NCBI GenBank assembly: GCA_016714085.1
Contig: JADJNW010000017.1
Span: 1-64,000 of the forward strand
DNA length: 64,000 nucleotides
Reading direction: 5' to 3'
From: Saprospiraceae bacterium
Lineage (GTDB): Bacteria; Bacteroidota; Bacteroidia; Chitinophagales; Saprospiraceae
Numbering within the stretch: the first letter of the stretch is position 1; the number at the start of each line of letters is the position of its first letter. This document shows, one piece after another, positions 26,608 to 36,885 of the stretch. The notes under the pieces were generated by a model. The model saw only the letters and a program-made list of their open reading frames with translations. It ran no database searches and was not told the origin of the DNA. A program made the translations under genes and the position numbers.

Positions 26608-29600
26608 ATGATGAACCGATTAATCTACACAAAACCATTGCCCCTACTGTTTTTTTTGGCTCTGAATAGTTTGATAATAAGTGCCTTCTACATAGAAGGA
26701 GACGGGCATACAGTGATGAATCCTCCCGTTTTTCCTGGGCCAGTTCCAGTAGATACTATTGTGAAATGCCCTAGCGATGTGCCAGTAGCGCCCACATTAA
26801 TGGCAACCGATGACAATGATCCTTCCTTTCCGAAAGATATAACGGCAGTTGATAATCCTTCAGTTGCAAGTATTGATCCTTGTACTGGTGGTATGATTAC
26901 ACGTACTTGGACGGCGACAGACTCGGATGGTATGTCCACAACGGTCACTCAAACAATTACGATTCTGCCAGATACCGAGCCGCCGATGCCATTGATTCCC
27001 GAAGTAAATGATACTGTCACCTGTGAAATGGCAGATTATCAAACCTGGTATAATTCGGTTAATATTTCTTTAGCTACTAATATCGAGGATTGCACTGGTT
27101 CACCTGCAAGTATCACCAATGACGGACCTACTACATTTGATGATGATTGTGGTACTGTAATCGTCACTTTTACCATTGCAGATGACTGTGATAATATCGC
27201 AACCTGGAAAGCCACTTATACGGTCATCGATAATGAAGCACCAGTGATAATGGGCTTACCCGCTGTTTTGAATGATACGATTAGTTGTACCGAAGCTATT
27301 CCACCTGTTCCAATGGTAACAGTGACCGATAATTGTACCCCAAATCTGGTTGCTTCTTTCTCAGAATCGAGTGGGCAGACAATGGATGGGACTTGTTCGC
27401 AGTATCAATATGTCATTATACGTACCTGGACAGTTTCGGATTCTTGCGGCAATGTGAATAATACCATTTGGCGCATCATTGTACGTGATGAAGAACCGCC
27501 CACATACGTTTACCCAGCCGATGTCACGATCACTTGTTCAGATGATCCTAATGATTTCAATATTACAGGTTTTATAACTCAAGTGAGTGACAATTGTAGT
27601 ATATCCTTGGACACTTCCTATACCGATACACGGATTGATAGTCTTTGCCCAAATGGCTATAGAATTCAGCGTGTCTGGCGGGTAAGCGATGTATGTGGGA
27701 ATGCGGCGAATAAAGTGCAATTCATTGATGTCATAGATAATGAAGCACCAACTTTTATGGTGCCAAAAGATACAATAATTACTTGTGATCAAAGTGCTGT
27801 ACCATTAGTGACGGGTTCGCCGACTTTAGTGGCTGATAATTGTGACCCTTCACCCGTGGTGACTTCGGAAGATGTAGTACAAGCGGGAGTTTGTGAAAAC
27901 ACTTACACTATCCGCCGCACCTGGCGCGTGACGGATGCTTGTGGTAATGCCACCGAAAAGCTGCAAATTATTTCGGTAAAAGATACGATTGCACCGAGCT
28001 TTGTCTCCACTGCGCAAGACTTAGAATTGGTTTGTGATGATGATTTTGATGTAATAACCGCTTTCAATGATTGGATAAGCACTCGTGGTGGAGCTGTTGC
28101 TTCTGACAATTGTTCGGATGACGTGGATTTAACCTGGTTTATTTTTGAATCGGGTACAAACAATCCGGCAGTGTTGCCTCCAGCGATTTGTCCTGCCCCC
28201 GATAGTATTGTACGCTTGCTTACAGTCGATTTTATAGTAGAAGATGAATGTGGCAATCGCGATACCTCTACGGCTACTTTTAAAGTAATTGACGATTTGC
28301 CCCCATCCTTGCGGAATTGCCCTCAGGATACAACAATTGCAAACGATCCAGATGCTTGTACGGCAACATTTGTATTGAATCCACCCGTAATCGAAGAAGA
28401 ATGTGCAGCCTCTCTTGATGTGGAAGATGTCACAACGAGTGCACCTATCACTTCAAACGCTCAACCAGGAGAAGAAGGCGATATTCCGGTAAATACTATT
28501 ACACTTCAGTTTAGTTTGGACACTCCGCTGCCCGTGAATGCTTTTGGTAATGCGGCATTGACAATTGACCTGACCAATGCCGATGCAGAAGAACCAACAG
28601 AATTTTTCCGAATTATTGGAGAAGATGGTAGTGTTTTAGGGCAAACTGCTGCAACTAATGTGCAGTGTGGCGCTTCTACAACTACATTGATGCTGACACC
28701 AAGCCAAATCAATGCCTGGGCAATAGATGGTATTATTTCGGTACAGTTGGTACCCAACATTCCTGCCGATCAGCCAGGGCGTTTCTCTGTCAATGCTATT
28801 TGCAATCCTGTTGGAATGGTGAATGGCCGCTTGCAATTTCAGGTTAAAAATTTCAATAATCTAAAATATGAATACAGTATAAACGGTGGTGCTAGAATAG
28901 AAGTAAATCCAATTGTTCCAAAGACAGAGAATCTGAATATTGGCAATAATCTGATTACTTATTTCGTGACCGATTGCGCAGGGATGATGGATAGCTGCTC
29001 TTACACTGTGATTGTCGAAGATCGCCAGGCACCAGAATTGATTTGCCCGGATGACATCATAGTAAATCTCGACACAGGTGAATGCACTTATCCAATCACA
29101 CTTCCTTTGCCCGTTGGGGCAAGCGATAATTGCGGCGTTGGGCCGGCTTTTCAATTGACACTTCCATCCAATATTGCGGATGCTTTTTTGAAATTTTCTT
29201 TTGACCCGAATTTGAACGATTACCTCGCAAATAACCAGGTTTTTACCTTCAACAATGTAGCTGCTAATGCCACCAATGATGCGACGCTGACAATAGACCT
29301 TTTGGGTGATTTTAATTCAAATGGCGCTTTTTTTAATATTCTCGGCGACGATGGCAGTACCATTGGTACTACCAGTATTGGAGTTGCTGATTGCAATGCT
29401 CCCGGGCAAGTGGTGGTGACGATTCCGATGGCAACTTTTAACAGCTGGGCTGCTGATGGAATAGTTCAAATTACATTACAACCGAATAATATTACTGTTC
29501 CGCCAGGGGTTACCGGAGATGGCATCAATCCTTGTAATCCGGCAGCAGTGTCATTTGATGGCGATATTGATAGTGTTAGTTTTGTATTGGCAACGTTGAA

Positions 29601-30747
29601 TTACAATCAATTGACCCCGGCATTTTTTGCTACAGGCGCAACCGAGATTCCATTTACACAAATGACAGCTCCAATTGTGACACCAACAATCGAATTTAAT
29701 GTGGGTGAAACCGAAGTTTTTTATATTATCCAAGATGAAAGCGGGAATACCGATACTTGCTATTTTTCAATTACAGTGAATGACAATGAACTGCCAGTGG
29801 CAAAATGCCAACCAACAACAATCTTCATTAATCCCTCAGGCTTGGATATTGAAACGGTGCCAGCGATGCTAATTGATGCGGGAAGTATTGATAATTGTGG
29901 GCTTGATACCATGTTCCTTACTCCAAATACTTTCAATTGTACCCAGGCAGAAACGAATGCCACTGTTACGTTGACAGTGATGGACTTTGCCGGAAACACA
30001 GCAAGTTGTCAAGCCTTAATAAGAATTGAAGCAGAAGAACCACAGCCTACTGCGAACAGTGGGATTTGTGGTGGTGACACCTTGTTTTTATTTGCTAATC
30101 CTCCTGCAGCAACTGGAGGAATTATTTACACCTATCGCTGGACAGGACCAAATGGATTCTTTTCGACGCTGCGAAATCCAACAATTCCAAGGGTAACTGC
30201 CGTCAACGCAGGGACTTACACAGTAGAAGTAACAGGACTAACAGGATGCAAATCGGTGGGGACTGTTCAAGTTTCTATTGAAGACTTGCCATTGACGCCA
30301 GCAGTACTGACCAACAGAAATGTCTGTGTGAACGAAGATATTATTCTCAACTCATCGGTCGTGCCAAGTGGAACGAATGTAATTTATCGTTGGTATCGGG
30401 GCACAGCGCCAAATGGTGTTTTGATAGGAACAACAAGCGTGCCTTCCTCTACTATCGCGCAACCGCATTCGCCAGCAACAAACAGTTATTATCTTACAAT
30501 AGAAGCCGATGGTTGTTTATCTTCTGCCTCTGCCTCTGCACAAGTAACAACTAATAGCATACCAACTGCTGCGACCAACGACGCTGAAATTACTGTTTGC
30601 GAAGGGGAATCTATTACATTAGGAACTTTGGTATCTGGCCAAGGTATTACCTATCAATGGTCGGGGCCCAATAATTATAGTTCCACGAACCAATCACCCC
30701 AGTTATTACCGCTGCAACGCCTGCTAATGCTGGGGTTTATCAATTGA
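26608..30747 (+). CDS. Giant secreted HYR/Ig-repeat adhesin, N-terminal part
   Basis: 1379 codons up to an apparent stop at 30747. A signal peptide is followed by about five HYR-like repeats with Cys pairs (motifs such as RTWTVSDSCGN, RRTWRVTDACGN and EAPTF near repeat borders). Two related beta-sandwich inserts (DITLQFSLDTPLP, TLTIDLLGDFNSNGAFFNILGDDGS) lie near residues 630-740 and 850-1000. From about 1150 on there are Ig/PKD-like repeats (YRWTGPNGF, YQWSGPNNYSS). The frame then derails at a C4 run (30697-30700): the +1 frame reads VITAATPANAGVYQLIVLRNG and joins the next ORF. Together they form one gene of about 2358 aa. Confidence 0.88.
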   Translation: MMNRLIYTKPLPLLFFLALNSLIISAFYIEGDGHTVMNPPVFPGPVPVDTIVKCPSDVPVAPTLMATDDNDPSFPKDITAVDNPSVASIDPCTGGMITRTWTATDSDGMSTTVTQTITILPDTEPPMPLIPEVNDTVTCEMADYQTWYNSVNISLATNIEDCTGSPASITNDGPTTFDDDCGTVIVTFTIADDCDNIATWKATYTVIDNEAPVIMGLPAVLNDTISCTEAIPPVPMVTVTDNCTPNLVASFSESSGQTMDGTCSQYQYVIIRTWTVSDSCGNVNNTIWRIIVRDEEPPTYVYPADVTITCSDDPNDFNITGFITQVSDNCSISLDTSYTDTRIDSLCPNGYRIQRVWRVSDVCGNAANKVQFIDVIDNEAPTFMVPKDTIITCDQSAVPLVTGSPTLVADNCDPSPVVTSEDVVQAGVCENTYTIRRTWRVTDACGNATEKLQIISVKDTIAPSFVSTAQDLELVCDDDFDVITAFNDWISTRGGAVASDNCSDDVDLTWFIFESGTNNPAVLPPAICPAPDSIVRLLTVDFIVEDECGNRDTSTATFKVIDDLPPSLRNCPQDTTIANDPDACTATFVLNPPVIEEECAASLDVEDVTTSAPITSNAQPGEEGDIPVNTITLQFSLDTPLPVNAFGNAALTIDLTNADAEEPTEFFRIIGEDGSVLGQTAATNVQCGASTTTLMLTPSQINAWAIDGIISVQLVPNIPADQPGRFSVNAICNPVGMVNGRLQFQVKNFNNLKYEYSINGGARIEVNPIVPKTENLNIGNNLITYFVTDCAGMMDSCSYTVIVEDRQAPELICPDDIIVNLDTGECTYPITLPLPVGASDNCGVGPAFQLTLPSNIADAFLKFSFDPNLNDYLANNQVFTFNNVAANATNDATLTIDLLGDFNSNGAFFNILGDDGSTIGTTSIGVADCNAPGQVVVTIPMATFNSWAADGIVQITLQPNNITVPPGVTGDGINPCNPAAVSFDGDIDSVSFVLATLNYNQLTPAFFATGATEIPFTQMTAPIVTPTIEFNVGETEVFYIIQDESGNTDTCYFSITVNDNELPVAKCQPTTIFINPSGLDIETVPAMLIDAGSIDNCGLDTMFLTPNTFNCTQAETNATVTLTVMDFAGNTASCQALIRIEAEEPQPTANSGICGGDTLFLFANPPAATGGIIYTYRWTGPNGFFSTLRNPTIPRVTAVNAGTYTVEVTGLTGCKSVGTVQVSIEDLPLTPAVLTNRNVCVNEDIILNSSVVPSGTNVIYRWYRGTAPNGVLIGTTSVPSSTIAQPHSPATNSYYLTIEADGCLSSASASAQVTTNSIPTAATNDAEITVCEGESITLGTLVSGQGITYQWSGPNNYSSTNQSPQLLPLQRLLMLGFIN

Positions 30748-33683
30748 TTGTTTTGCGAAATGGATGTCTGTCACAACCTGCTTTCACAGTAGTAAATGTG
30801 CGTCAGAGACCTATACAACCTCAAGTAACAAGCAATGCGCCCGTCTGCGAGGGTGCAAATGTAACACTAACAACTACAACCACTGGAGCATCGGTATATC
30901 ATTGGGTATCACCAACTTTACAAGAGTTCATGACCACAACGAATTCTTATACGATCAACAATATTATGGAATCACAAGAAGGGCAGTGGCGCTTGTTTGT
31001 GACCCAATCCGGCTGCAATTCCAATTTATCCAATCCTGTAAATGTTGTAGTCAATACCGTGCCTGCTGCAGTTGCCTCCGCTAATCCAGCGCAGGTTTGC
31101 GAAGGCAATACCTTGCAACTTTTTGCGTCGCCATCTTTAACGAATGCTACGTATCGTTGGATGGGGCCAAATAATTATATGGCGGCTACTCAAAATCCTG
31201 TGATTCAAAACGTAACCTCGGCTAATGAAGGTACCTATCAATTGACAATTACCACTTTAGAAGGCTGTTCAAAAATGGCTTCTGTACCAGTAGATGTGCA
31301 GAAAGGGGTTCGCATCACTGCTATCAGCAATGACGGAAAAGAATGTCTTACCGGGCCTACCGATATTCGCTTGAGGGCTACGGTATTGCCATTGAATGAT
31401 GGTTCTTATCGCTATAGTTGGACGGGGCCTAACTTTTCATCCTCTGATAGTGTGGCGATTATTCCAAATGCTACTGATGCAAATAATGGGAATTATCAGC
31501 TTGTAGTCACCAATGGTGAAGGTTGTGCGTCGCAACCACAAACGACGATTGTTGATGTAGCATTGCCTCCGGCAACGCCGGCCGCGCCAACGATTAGCCC
31601 GAGTACACAAGCGCCATTCTGTGAAGGCAAAACAATTGCATTAGTTGCTACTGCTTATAATGGTAACAATGTGATTTATAGCTGGAAAACGCCGAAAGGA
31701 GTCATTTCTACCCAGACACCGGTTTTAACGCTCAGTAGTCCTACGGTTTCGGATAATGGAGAATATGCGGTAACAGTTATTGTGGATGGTTGCGCTTCAA
31801 AAGAATCGGGAGCTATTGGTTTAAACATCAATCCCGCTCCACGTATTTTTGCTAGTAGCAATAGCCCAGTCTGCAACGGAAATAGAGTAGAATTAAGTGC
31901 AACCTTTATGGCGGGCGCAACCTATGCATGGCAAGGGCCTGGCGGTTTTTCATCTTCCGTTTCCAATCCTGTAATTCCATCAGCTAGTCCTGCATTAAAT
32001 TCAGGATTCTATCGTGTATCGGCTACGGTAAATGGTTGCGTTTCCAATTTGGATTCTGTGCAAGTGGTAGTAAATCCTAGACCTTCGGCACCAACTATCG
32101 CCAATAGCGGCCCCGTTTGTATTAGTAATGATAATGCGGTGTTAAGACTTTCCGTATTATCTGGCCAGCCAAATGCTACTTACGTTTGGTACAATCAATT
32201 GGGGGAAGTGATTAATACTAGTCAGAGTTTAAATTTTGATCTACTGGATTTTGATGGTTATACAAATGGAAACTATATTTTCACTGCATCCGCTGTTGTA
32301 AATGGTTGTGAATCTCCGCTTTCTGCGCCAACGAATGTTATATTGAATACGATTCCTAACGAACAAGCCTTCGCGGGCCAGGATAAAACCGTTTGTGTTG
32401 CCGATACGATTCGCTTTGAAGGGCGCACGCCAGCTATAGGCGGTGGACTTTGGAGTTTGGTAAGCGGCGATACAACAGGTCTAAGAATTGTCAATCAGGC
32501 AAGCGCTTCTTCGATAATTAGAGGCTTACAAGGAGATTCTACATATTTGTTCCAATGGACGCTCTCTAATGGCGCTTGCGCAAATTATGACCGAGATACC
32601 GTTCAATTTGATCTAACCTCTATTGAAGTACCTTTTGCTGGGAACGATACCGTTGTTTGTGCTACAGATCAGGTGATACTCAATGCCTTGTTACCCAGCA
32701 GCCGGGAAGGCCGTTGGTCGCAGCCTGAAGCCCAGCAGACACTTGGTGTGATGATTGTGAATCCGCAAGATCCGAATACACTTATCACAGGTCTGGAATC
32801 AGGAAATTTGTATGAATTTACCTGGACGATTGTGAATGGTTGCGGAGGATTGGATGATGATGTGAATGTTATAACTTCTGATACCGAACCCAATGCAGGG
32901 GATAATGCCATTGCTTGCAATGATAACCAAGCTATTCGATTGAATGCTTTAGTCCCCGCTGATGGTAGTATCGGGCGTTGGTCTTCATCGAATGAAAAGA
33001 TTACTTTTTCTAATACAACCGATCCAAAGGCAATGGTTTCTAATCTTGTTCTTGGTGAAAACTTATTGTTTTGGACGATAGATGATGCACTTTGTGGTGA
33101 ATTCTCAAGAGATTCGGTTATTATTATTTATAAAATGAATCCTTTGGCACAAGATGATCAAGTTATTGTACCATTTGGTGTGAAAAAAGAATTCAATGCT
33201 TTAGAAAACGACCAGATACCCGAAGGAACAACGGCTACTATTTTGACAATGCCAACCAAAGGAACGATTGAAATATTAGGAAATGGGCAGTACGCTTACA
33301 CGCCAGGCATTAACTATGTAGGGACAGACCAGATGACTTATGAAATTTGTAGTGAAGGCTGTGTTTGCTCTATGGCAACTATTATTTTCAGCGTTGGAGA
33401 CAACGCGCAGTGCGATATTCCTTCGATCATTACACCCAATGGGGATGGCATCAACGATACTTTTGTCATTCCTTGTCTTTTAGATGAAACGGCTTATCCT
33501 AATAATCAAGTATCACTATACAATCGCTGGGGCGATGAAGTATTTCGTTCACCGATTCCGTATAAAAATAATTGGGATGGTACCTTTAACGGAGAAGACT
33601 TGCCGCCGGGTACTTATTTCTACAAAGTAGATTTTGGTGACAGGGGTGAAGCAAGAACTGGTTTTGTTATGATTCAGCGATAA
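30744..33683 (+). CDS. Giant secreted adhesin, C-terminal part with T9SS type B sorting domain
   Basis: 979 codons in the frame shared with the 3' part of the adhesin; its own start codon is probably not used. Further Ig/PKD-type repeats (YRWMGPNNYM, YSWTGPNF, YSWKTPKG, YAWQGPGGF) are followed by a cadherin-like region (YAYTPGINYVGTDQMTYEI), and the last 85 residues are the gliding-motility-associated C-terminal domain (ITPNGDGINDTF, LYNRWGDEVF, WDGTFNGEDLPPGTYFYKVDF). This domain directs export by the type IX system and surface anchoring. PorP/SprF follows. A role in adhesion or gliding is inferred from SprB-like proteins. Confidence 0.9.
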   Translation: MIVLRNGCLSQPAFTVVNVRQRPIQPQVTSNAPVCEGANVTLTTTTTGASVYHWVSPTLQEFMTTTNSYTINNIMESQEGQWRLFVTQSGCNSNLSNPVNVVVNTVPAAVASANPAQVCEGNTLQLFASPSLTNATYRWMGPNNYMAATQNPVIQNVTSANEGTYQLTITTLEGCSKMASVPVDVQKGVRITAISNDGKECLTGPTDIRLRATVLPLNDGSYRYSWTGPNFSSSDSVAIIPNATDANNGNYQLVVTNGEGCASQPQTTIVDVALPPATPAAPTISPSTQAPFCEGKTIALVATAYNGNNVIYSWKTPKGVISTQTPVLTLSSPTVSDNGEYAVTVIVDGCASKESGAIGLNINPAPRIFASSNSPVCNGNRVELSATFMAGATYAWQGPGGFSSSVSNPVIPSASPALNSGFYRVSATVNGCVSNLDSVQVVVNPRPSAPTIANSGPVCISNDNAVLRLSVLSGQPNATYVWYNQLGEVINTSQSLNFDLLDFDGYTNGNYIFTASAVVNGCESPLSAPTNVILNTIPNEQAFAGQDKTVCVADTIRFEGRTPAIGGGLWSLVSGDTTGLRIVNQASASSIIRGLQGDSTYLFQWTLSNGACANYDRDTVQFDLTSIEVPFAGNDTVVCATDQVILNALLPSSREGRWSQPEAQQTLGVMIVNPQDPNTLITGLESGNLYEFTWTIVNGCGGLDDDVNVITSDTEPNAGDNAIACNDNQAIRLNALVPADGSIGRWSSSNEKITFSNTTDPKAMVSNLVLGENLLFWTIDDALCGEFSRDSVIIIYKMNPLAQDDQVIVPFGVKKEFNALENDQIPEGTTATILTMPTKGTIEILGNGQYAYTPGINYVGTDQMTYEICSEGCVCSMATIIFSVGDNAQCDIPSIITPNGDGINDTFVIPCLLDETAYPNNQVSLYNRWGDEVFRSPIPYKNNWDGTFNGEDLPPGTYFYKVDFGDRGEARTGFVMIQR

Positions 33684-33691
33684 AAAAATTT

Positions 33692-33728
33692 GAGAAGGCA
33701 TTGAGATTCAAGCAAATGCCTTCTCTTT
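33692..33728 (+). terminator. Hairpin terminator after the adhesin
   Basis: An 11-bp stem (33692-33702 with 33715-33725, arm GAGAAGGCATT) with a 12-base loop, followed by TTTC. It lies directly behind the adhesin stop and before the PorP/SprF gene, so it may only attenuate read-through. Confidence 0.65.
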
Positions 33729-33753
33729 CATCACCGATTAATACATACACTTT

Positions 33754-34725
33754 ATGAAAAAAATATATGCGCTCGCTATCTTTATCTGTGGTTTGACGTT
33801 GGCTTTTAGTCAGCAAGACGAGCACTATACACAGTTTATGCACTATAAGCAAGGATTCAACCCTGCTTATGTGGGGAGTGATGGAGCGCCGAGTATTTCT
33901 GCTTTGGTTCGCAATCAATGGATTGGAATAGATGGAGCGCCTCAAACCCAATTGCTTACCTTTAATATGCCCGCCGTGAATAATCGTGTGGGCGTAGGAG
34001 CAAGCGTATCAAGACAAACCATCGGCGTTACTGAAAACTACACTGCCGATGCTGCTTATGCCTATCATGTGCCTTTTGCCAGAGGCATTTTAAGTATGGG
34101 TTTGCAAGCATCCGTAAGGTTATTGAGCATCAACTTCAGTGAATTGCAAGGTACGCAACCAATAGGTACAGATGGTTCGATTCCAGCTGATTATCAAAGC
34201 CGATATGTTCCAAATTTCGGTGCGGGTATCTATTTTTACAAAGGGAATGACGTTTATTTTGGTATTTCCGTACCAAGAATTTTGGAAAGCAATATTGACT
34301 TAGCGGATTCTAAAGAACCACTTTCAAGAGAATATCGACATTTTTATGCGATGGGAGGGGTTAAATTCAAGATAGGTGAAAAGGTACAATTACAGCCCCA
34401 AATGCTTGTAAAATATGTAACCGGTGCTCCATTTGATACAGATGTAAATTTGAATCTGATTTTTTCAGATCGATTTACTACGGGAGTATCTTATAGAATT
34501 GGGGGGAACAAAAATAATAATATTGGAGAAGCTGTTTCTTTGTTATTGGCAGCAGAAATTTCAGAAAATATAATGTTTGGCGTATCTTACGACGCAACGC
34601 TTTCAGAACTAAAAGATTATAACAGTGGCAGTATTGAAGGGGTTGTTCGATACTTTTTTGCCGGAAAATCGAAAGGAGAAAAATTTGATGGACCCGCGAG
34701 GAGCCGCGATCCAAGATTTTTCTAA
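33754..34725 (+). CDS. PorP/SprF family type IX secretion membrane protein
   Basis: 323 aa. A signal peptide (MKKIYALAIFICGLTLAFS) is followed by QDEHYTQFMHYKQGFNPAYVGS and RNQWIGIDGAPQTQLLTFN, hallmark segments of the PorP/SprF family. The rest is an outer-membrane beta-barrel. In Flavobacterium johnsoniae SprF is needed to bring the adhesin SprB to the surface, and PorP/SprF proteins are generally paired with type B C-terminal-domain cargo, as here. The partner is therefore most likely the giant protein just upstream. Confidence 0.92.
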   Translation: MKKIYALAIFICGLTLAFSQQDEHYTQFMHYKQGFNPAYVGSDGAPSISALVRNQWIGIDGAPQTQLLTFNMPAVNNRVGVGASVSRQTIGVTENYTADAAYAYHVPFARGILSMGLQASVRLLSINFSELQGTQPIGTDGSIPADYQSRYVPNFGAGIYFYKGNDVYFGISVPRILESNIDLADSKEPLSREYRHFYAMGGVKFKIGEKVQLQPQMLVKYVTGAPFDTDVNLNLIFSDRFTTGVSYRIGGNKNNNIGEAVSLLLAAEISENIMFGVSYDATLSELKDYNSGSIEGVVRYFFAGKSKGEKFDGPARSRDPRFF

Positions 34726-34822
34726 GAAAATATTTTTAATGTGAATTGCCTGATTTTAAAGTGTTTTCTATAAGCCTGAAACCAGTATTTGGGCTTTAGA
34801 TGCTTTGTTAACATTTAGCCCT

Positions 34823-36826
34823 ATGAAAAAAGCTCTTTTGGTAGCAACTATGCTCACATTAGTTGTGGGATTGCTCAACGCGCAGTCGCGCGCAAAAAAG
34901 AACGACAACACTGCGGTGTTGACGCACTACAATGTAACGCTATTCAATACGACAGGGATTAACACGCCACATGTAGAGTTTTCGCCGATGTATTATAAGA
35001 AAGGGATCGTTTTTTTGTCTTCTCGACAGAAATTCGGCCCCATTGACGAACAACTCGGAGAAACTTTTTTTGATGTGTATTATTCTGATCTTGATCCAAA
35101 TGGGATGCCTCAGAAGCCCACAAACTTTTCGTTAGCGATCAATTCTCAATTCCACGAGGGGCCTGTTACCTTCAACCGAAAAGGAGATCATATCTATTTC
35201 ACTCGTAGCAACCAAAGCGCTCCCGGCATTACAAAATCAGACCAAAAAGGTAATGTTTGGTTGAAGATTTACGAAGCCCAAACGGGCCCATACGATTGGG
35301 AAAATATTCGTGAACTGCCTTTCAATGGCGACTCTTATTCTTGTATGCATCCTTCGCTTTCACCCGATGGGATGACGCTGTTCTTTTCTTCCAATATGCC
35401 TGGCGGCTATGGTGGTCGGGATATTTATATGTCAGAAAAGCAAGGCGAAACTTGGTCAAAACCAGTGAATCTTGGGCCAGAAGTTAATTCTGAAAAGGAC
35501 GAAGCCTTCCCGTTTTTCCATGAAAGTGGTGTATTATTTTTTGCTTCGGAAGGGCATTCTGGCTATGGCGGACTGGACTTGTTTATGCTTGACTTGAGTA
35601 CCCGCACTTGGGGCAAAGTGATTAATCTGGGAAAACCATTTAATACACCTCAAGACGATTTCGGAATGATCGTCAATGCTGATGGTACAAGCGGCTACTT
35701 CTCTTCCAATCGCGATGGCGGTATGGGCAAGGACGATATTTATTTCTTTGATGCAAATGGTGGTTTGCAAGGACTCAATGTCAAACCCAAAACCAATGCA
35801 AGGGTAATTGTTTTTGATGCGAGCAATAGTCGCCCTGCGATTGGCGCGGCAATTCGAGTATTTGAACAATCGAAAAATAGATTGGTGGCAAACGAAAATT
35901 TGTATAAAACGGAATTGATACCTTCTCCTGATGATCCTTCCGGGTTGGTTTTTAAAATGCAAAGGAAAAGTGAAGAAGAATTGGAGGAACCAGATCAATT
36001 TACCAATAGATCAGGGGAAGCGCTCATTCCATTAGAAGAAAATCAGGAATATATTGTATTGATTTCCAAGGAAGGATATACGACACAAGAAGTAAAATAC
36101 ACAATGGTCAGCGGAGAAATTCCAAAGCCAATAGAAGTGGCCCTGCAACCTATTAATTGTTTGGGTTTGGCGGGCACAGCGATGAGTAGCAATGGCAAGC
36201 GTCCTCTAACGGGCGTGTTGGTGCGTATTGTCAATACTTGTACCGGCAAGGAAGAAGTAGTCAGTACCAATGCCAATGGACGGTTTGAATCATGTTTGGA
36301 AATTGGGTGCGACTATACGATCACTAGCGAAAAGAAAGGCTATACGAAAGAATTAAGTGAGATTTCTACAACAAAAATAAGAGGTAGCCGCACAGCTGAA
36401 GTGGAAATGGTGATGACCCCGACTTCGATAGAAGATTTTGCAGAACCGCTCCATAAAGGATCGGTCATTATTTTAGAAAATATTTATTACAATTTCGATG
36501 AATCCTCTATCCGAGCTGGAGCTGATCAGGATTTGGACGCGCTGGCGCAGTTGATGAAGGAGCATCCGAATATGGAAATTGAATTGATTGCTCATACGGA
36601 TAGCCGAGGTGATAATGCTTACAATCTGTCACTTTCGTTGCGGCGAGCCGAATCTGCTAAGAGTTTTTTGCAAAACAAAGGAATAGCCCCCAATCGAATT
36701 CGAGCTTTTGGCTATGGCAAATCGCAATTGCGTAACCATTGCAAAGATGGCGTGGAGTGTTCGGATGAAGAACATCAGTACAATCGCCGTACAGAGGTAA
36801 TCGTAGTAAAGATGGATGTTTGGTAG
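34823..36826 (+). CDS. OmpA-family protein with PD40 propeller and carboxypeptidase-regulatory-like domain
   Basis: 667 aa from ATG 34823; residues 1-22 form a signal peptide. PD40/WD40-like repeats occupy about 70-320 (HPSLSPDGMTLFFSSNMPGGYGGRDIYM, GYGGLDLFML). A beta-sandwich of the carboxypeptidase D regulatory type follows (about 440-545), and the OmpA-like peptidoglycan-binding domain ends the protein (NFDESSIRAGADQDLDALAQ...HTDSRGDNAYNLSLSLRRAESAKSFL). PorE of Porphyromonas has a similar mix and belongs to the T9SS. With the adhesin and PorP/SprF this completes a surface cassette. Confidence 0.88.
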   Translation: MKKALLVATMLTLVVGLLNAQSRAKKNDNTAVLTHYNVTLFNTTGINTPHVEFSPMYYKKGIVFLSSRQKFGPIDEQLGETFFDVYYSDLDPNGMPQKPTNFSLAINSQFHEGPVTFNRKGDHIYFTRSNQSAPGITKSDQKGNVWLKIYEAQTGPYDWENIRELPFNGDSYSCMHPSLSPDGMTLFFSSNMPGGYGGRDIYMSEKQGETWSKPVNLGPEVNSEKDEAFPFFHESGVLFFASEGHSGYGGLDLFMLDLSTRTWGKVINLGKPFNTPQDDFGMIVNADGTSGYFSSNRDGGMGKDDIYFFDANGGLQGLNVKPKTNARVIVFDASNSRPAIGAAIRVFEQSKNRLVANENLYKTELIPSPDDPSGLVFKMQRKSEEELEEPDQFTNRSGEALIPLEENQEYIVLISKEGYTTQEVKYTMVSGEIPKPIEVALQPINCLGLAGTAMSSNGKRPLTGVLVRIVNTCTGKEEVVSTNANGRFESCLEIGCDYTITSEKKGYTKELSEISTTKIRGSRTAEVEMVMTPTSIEDFAEPLHKGSVIILENIYYNFDESSIRAGADQDLDALAQLMKEHPNMEIELIAHTDSRGDNAYNLSLSLRRAESAKSFLQNKGIAPNRIRAFGYGKSQLRNHCKDGVECSDEEHQYNRRTEVIVVKMDVW

Positions 36827-36885
36827 AATTTGAATATCGAGAGAAAGGGAATAAAAGGAATTAAAGCTAATTTGCACAATCCAAA

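Noticed and set aside
35534..35998. 154-codon ORF antisense to the OmpA/PD40 gene
   Set aside because: It has the irregular Cys/Ile/Arg-rich composition of a shadow frame, while the plus-strand gene is well supported.
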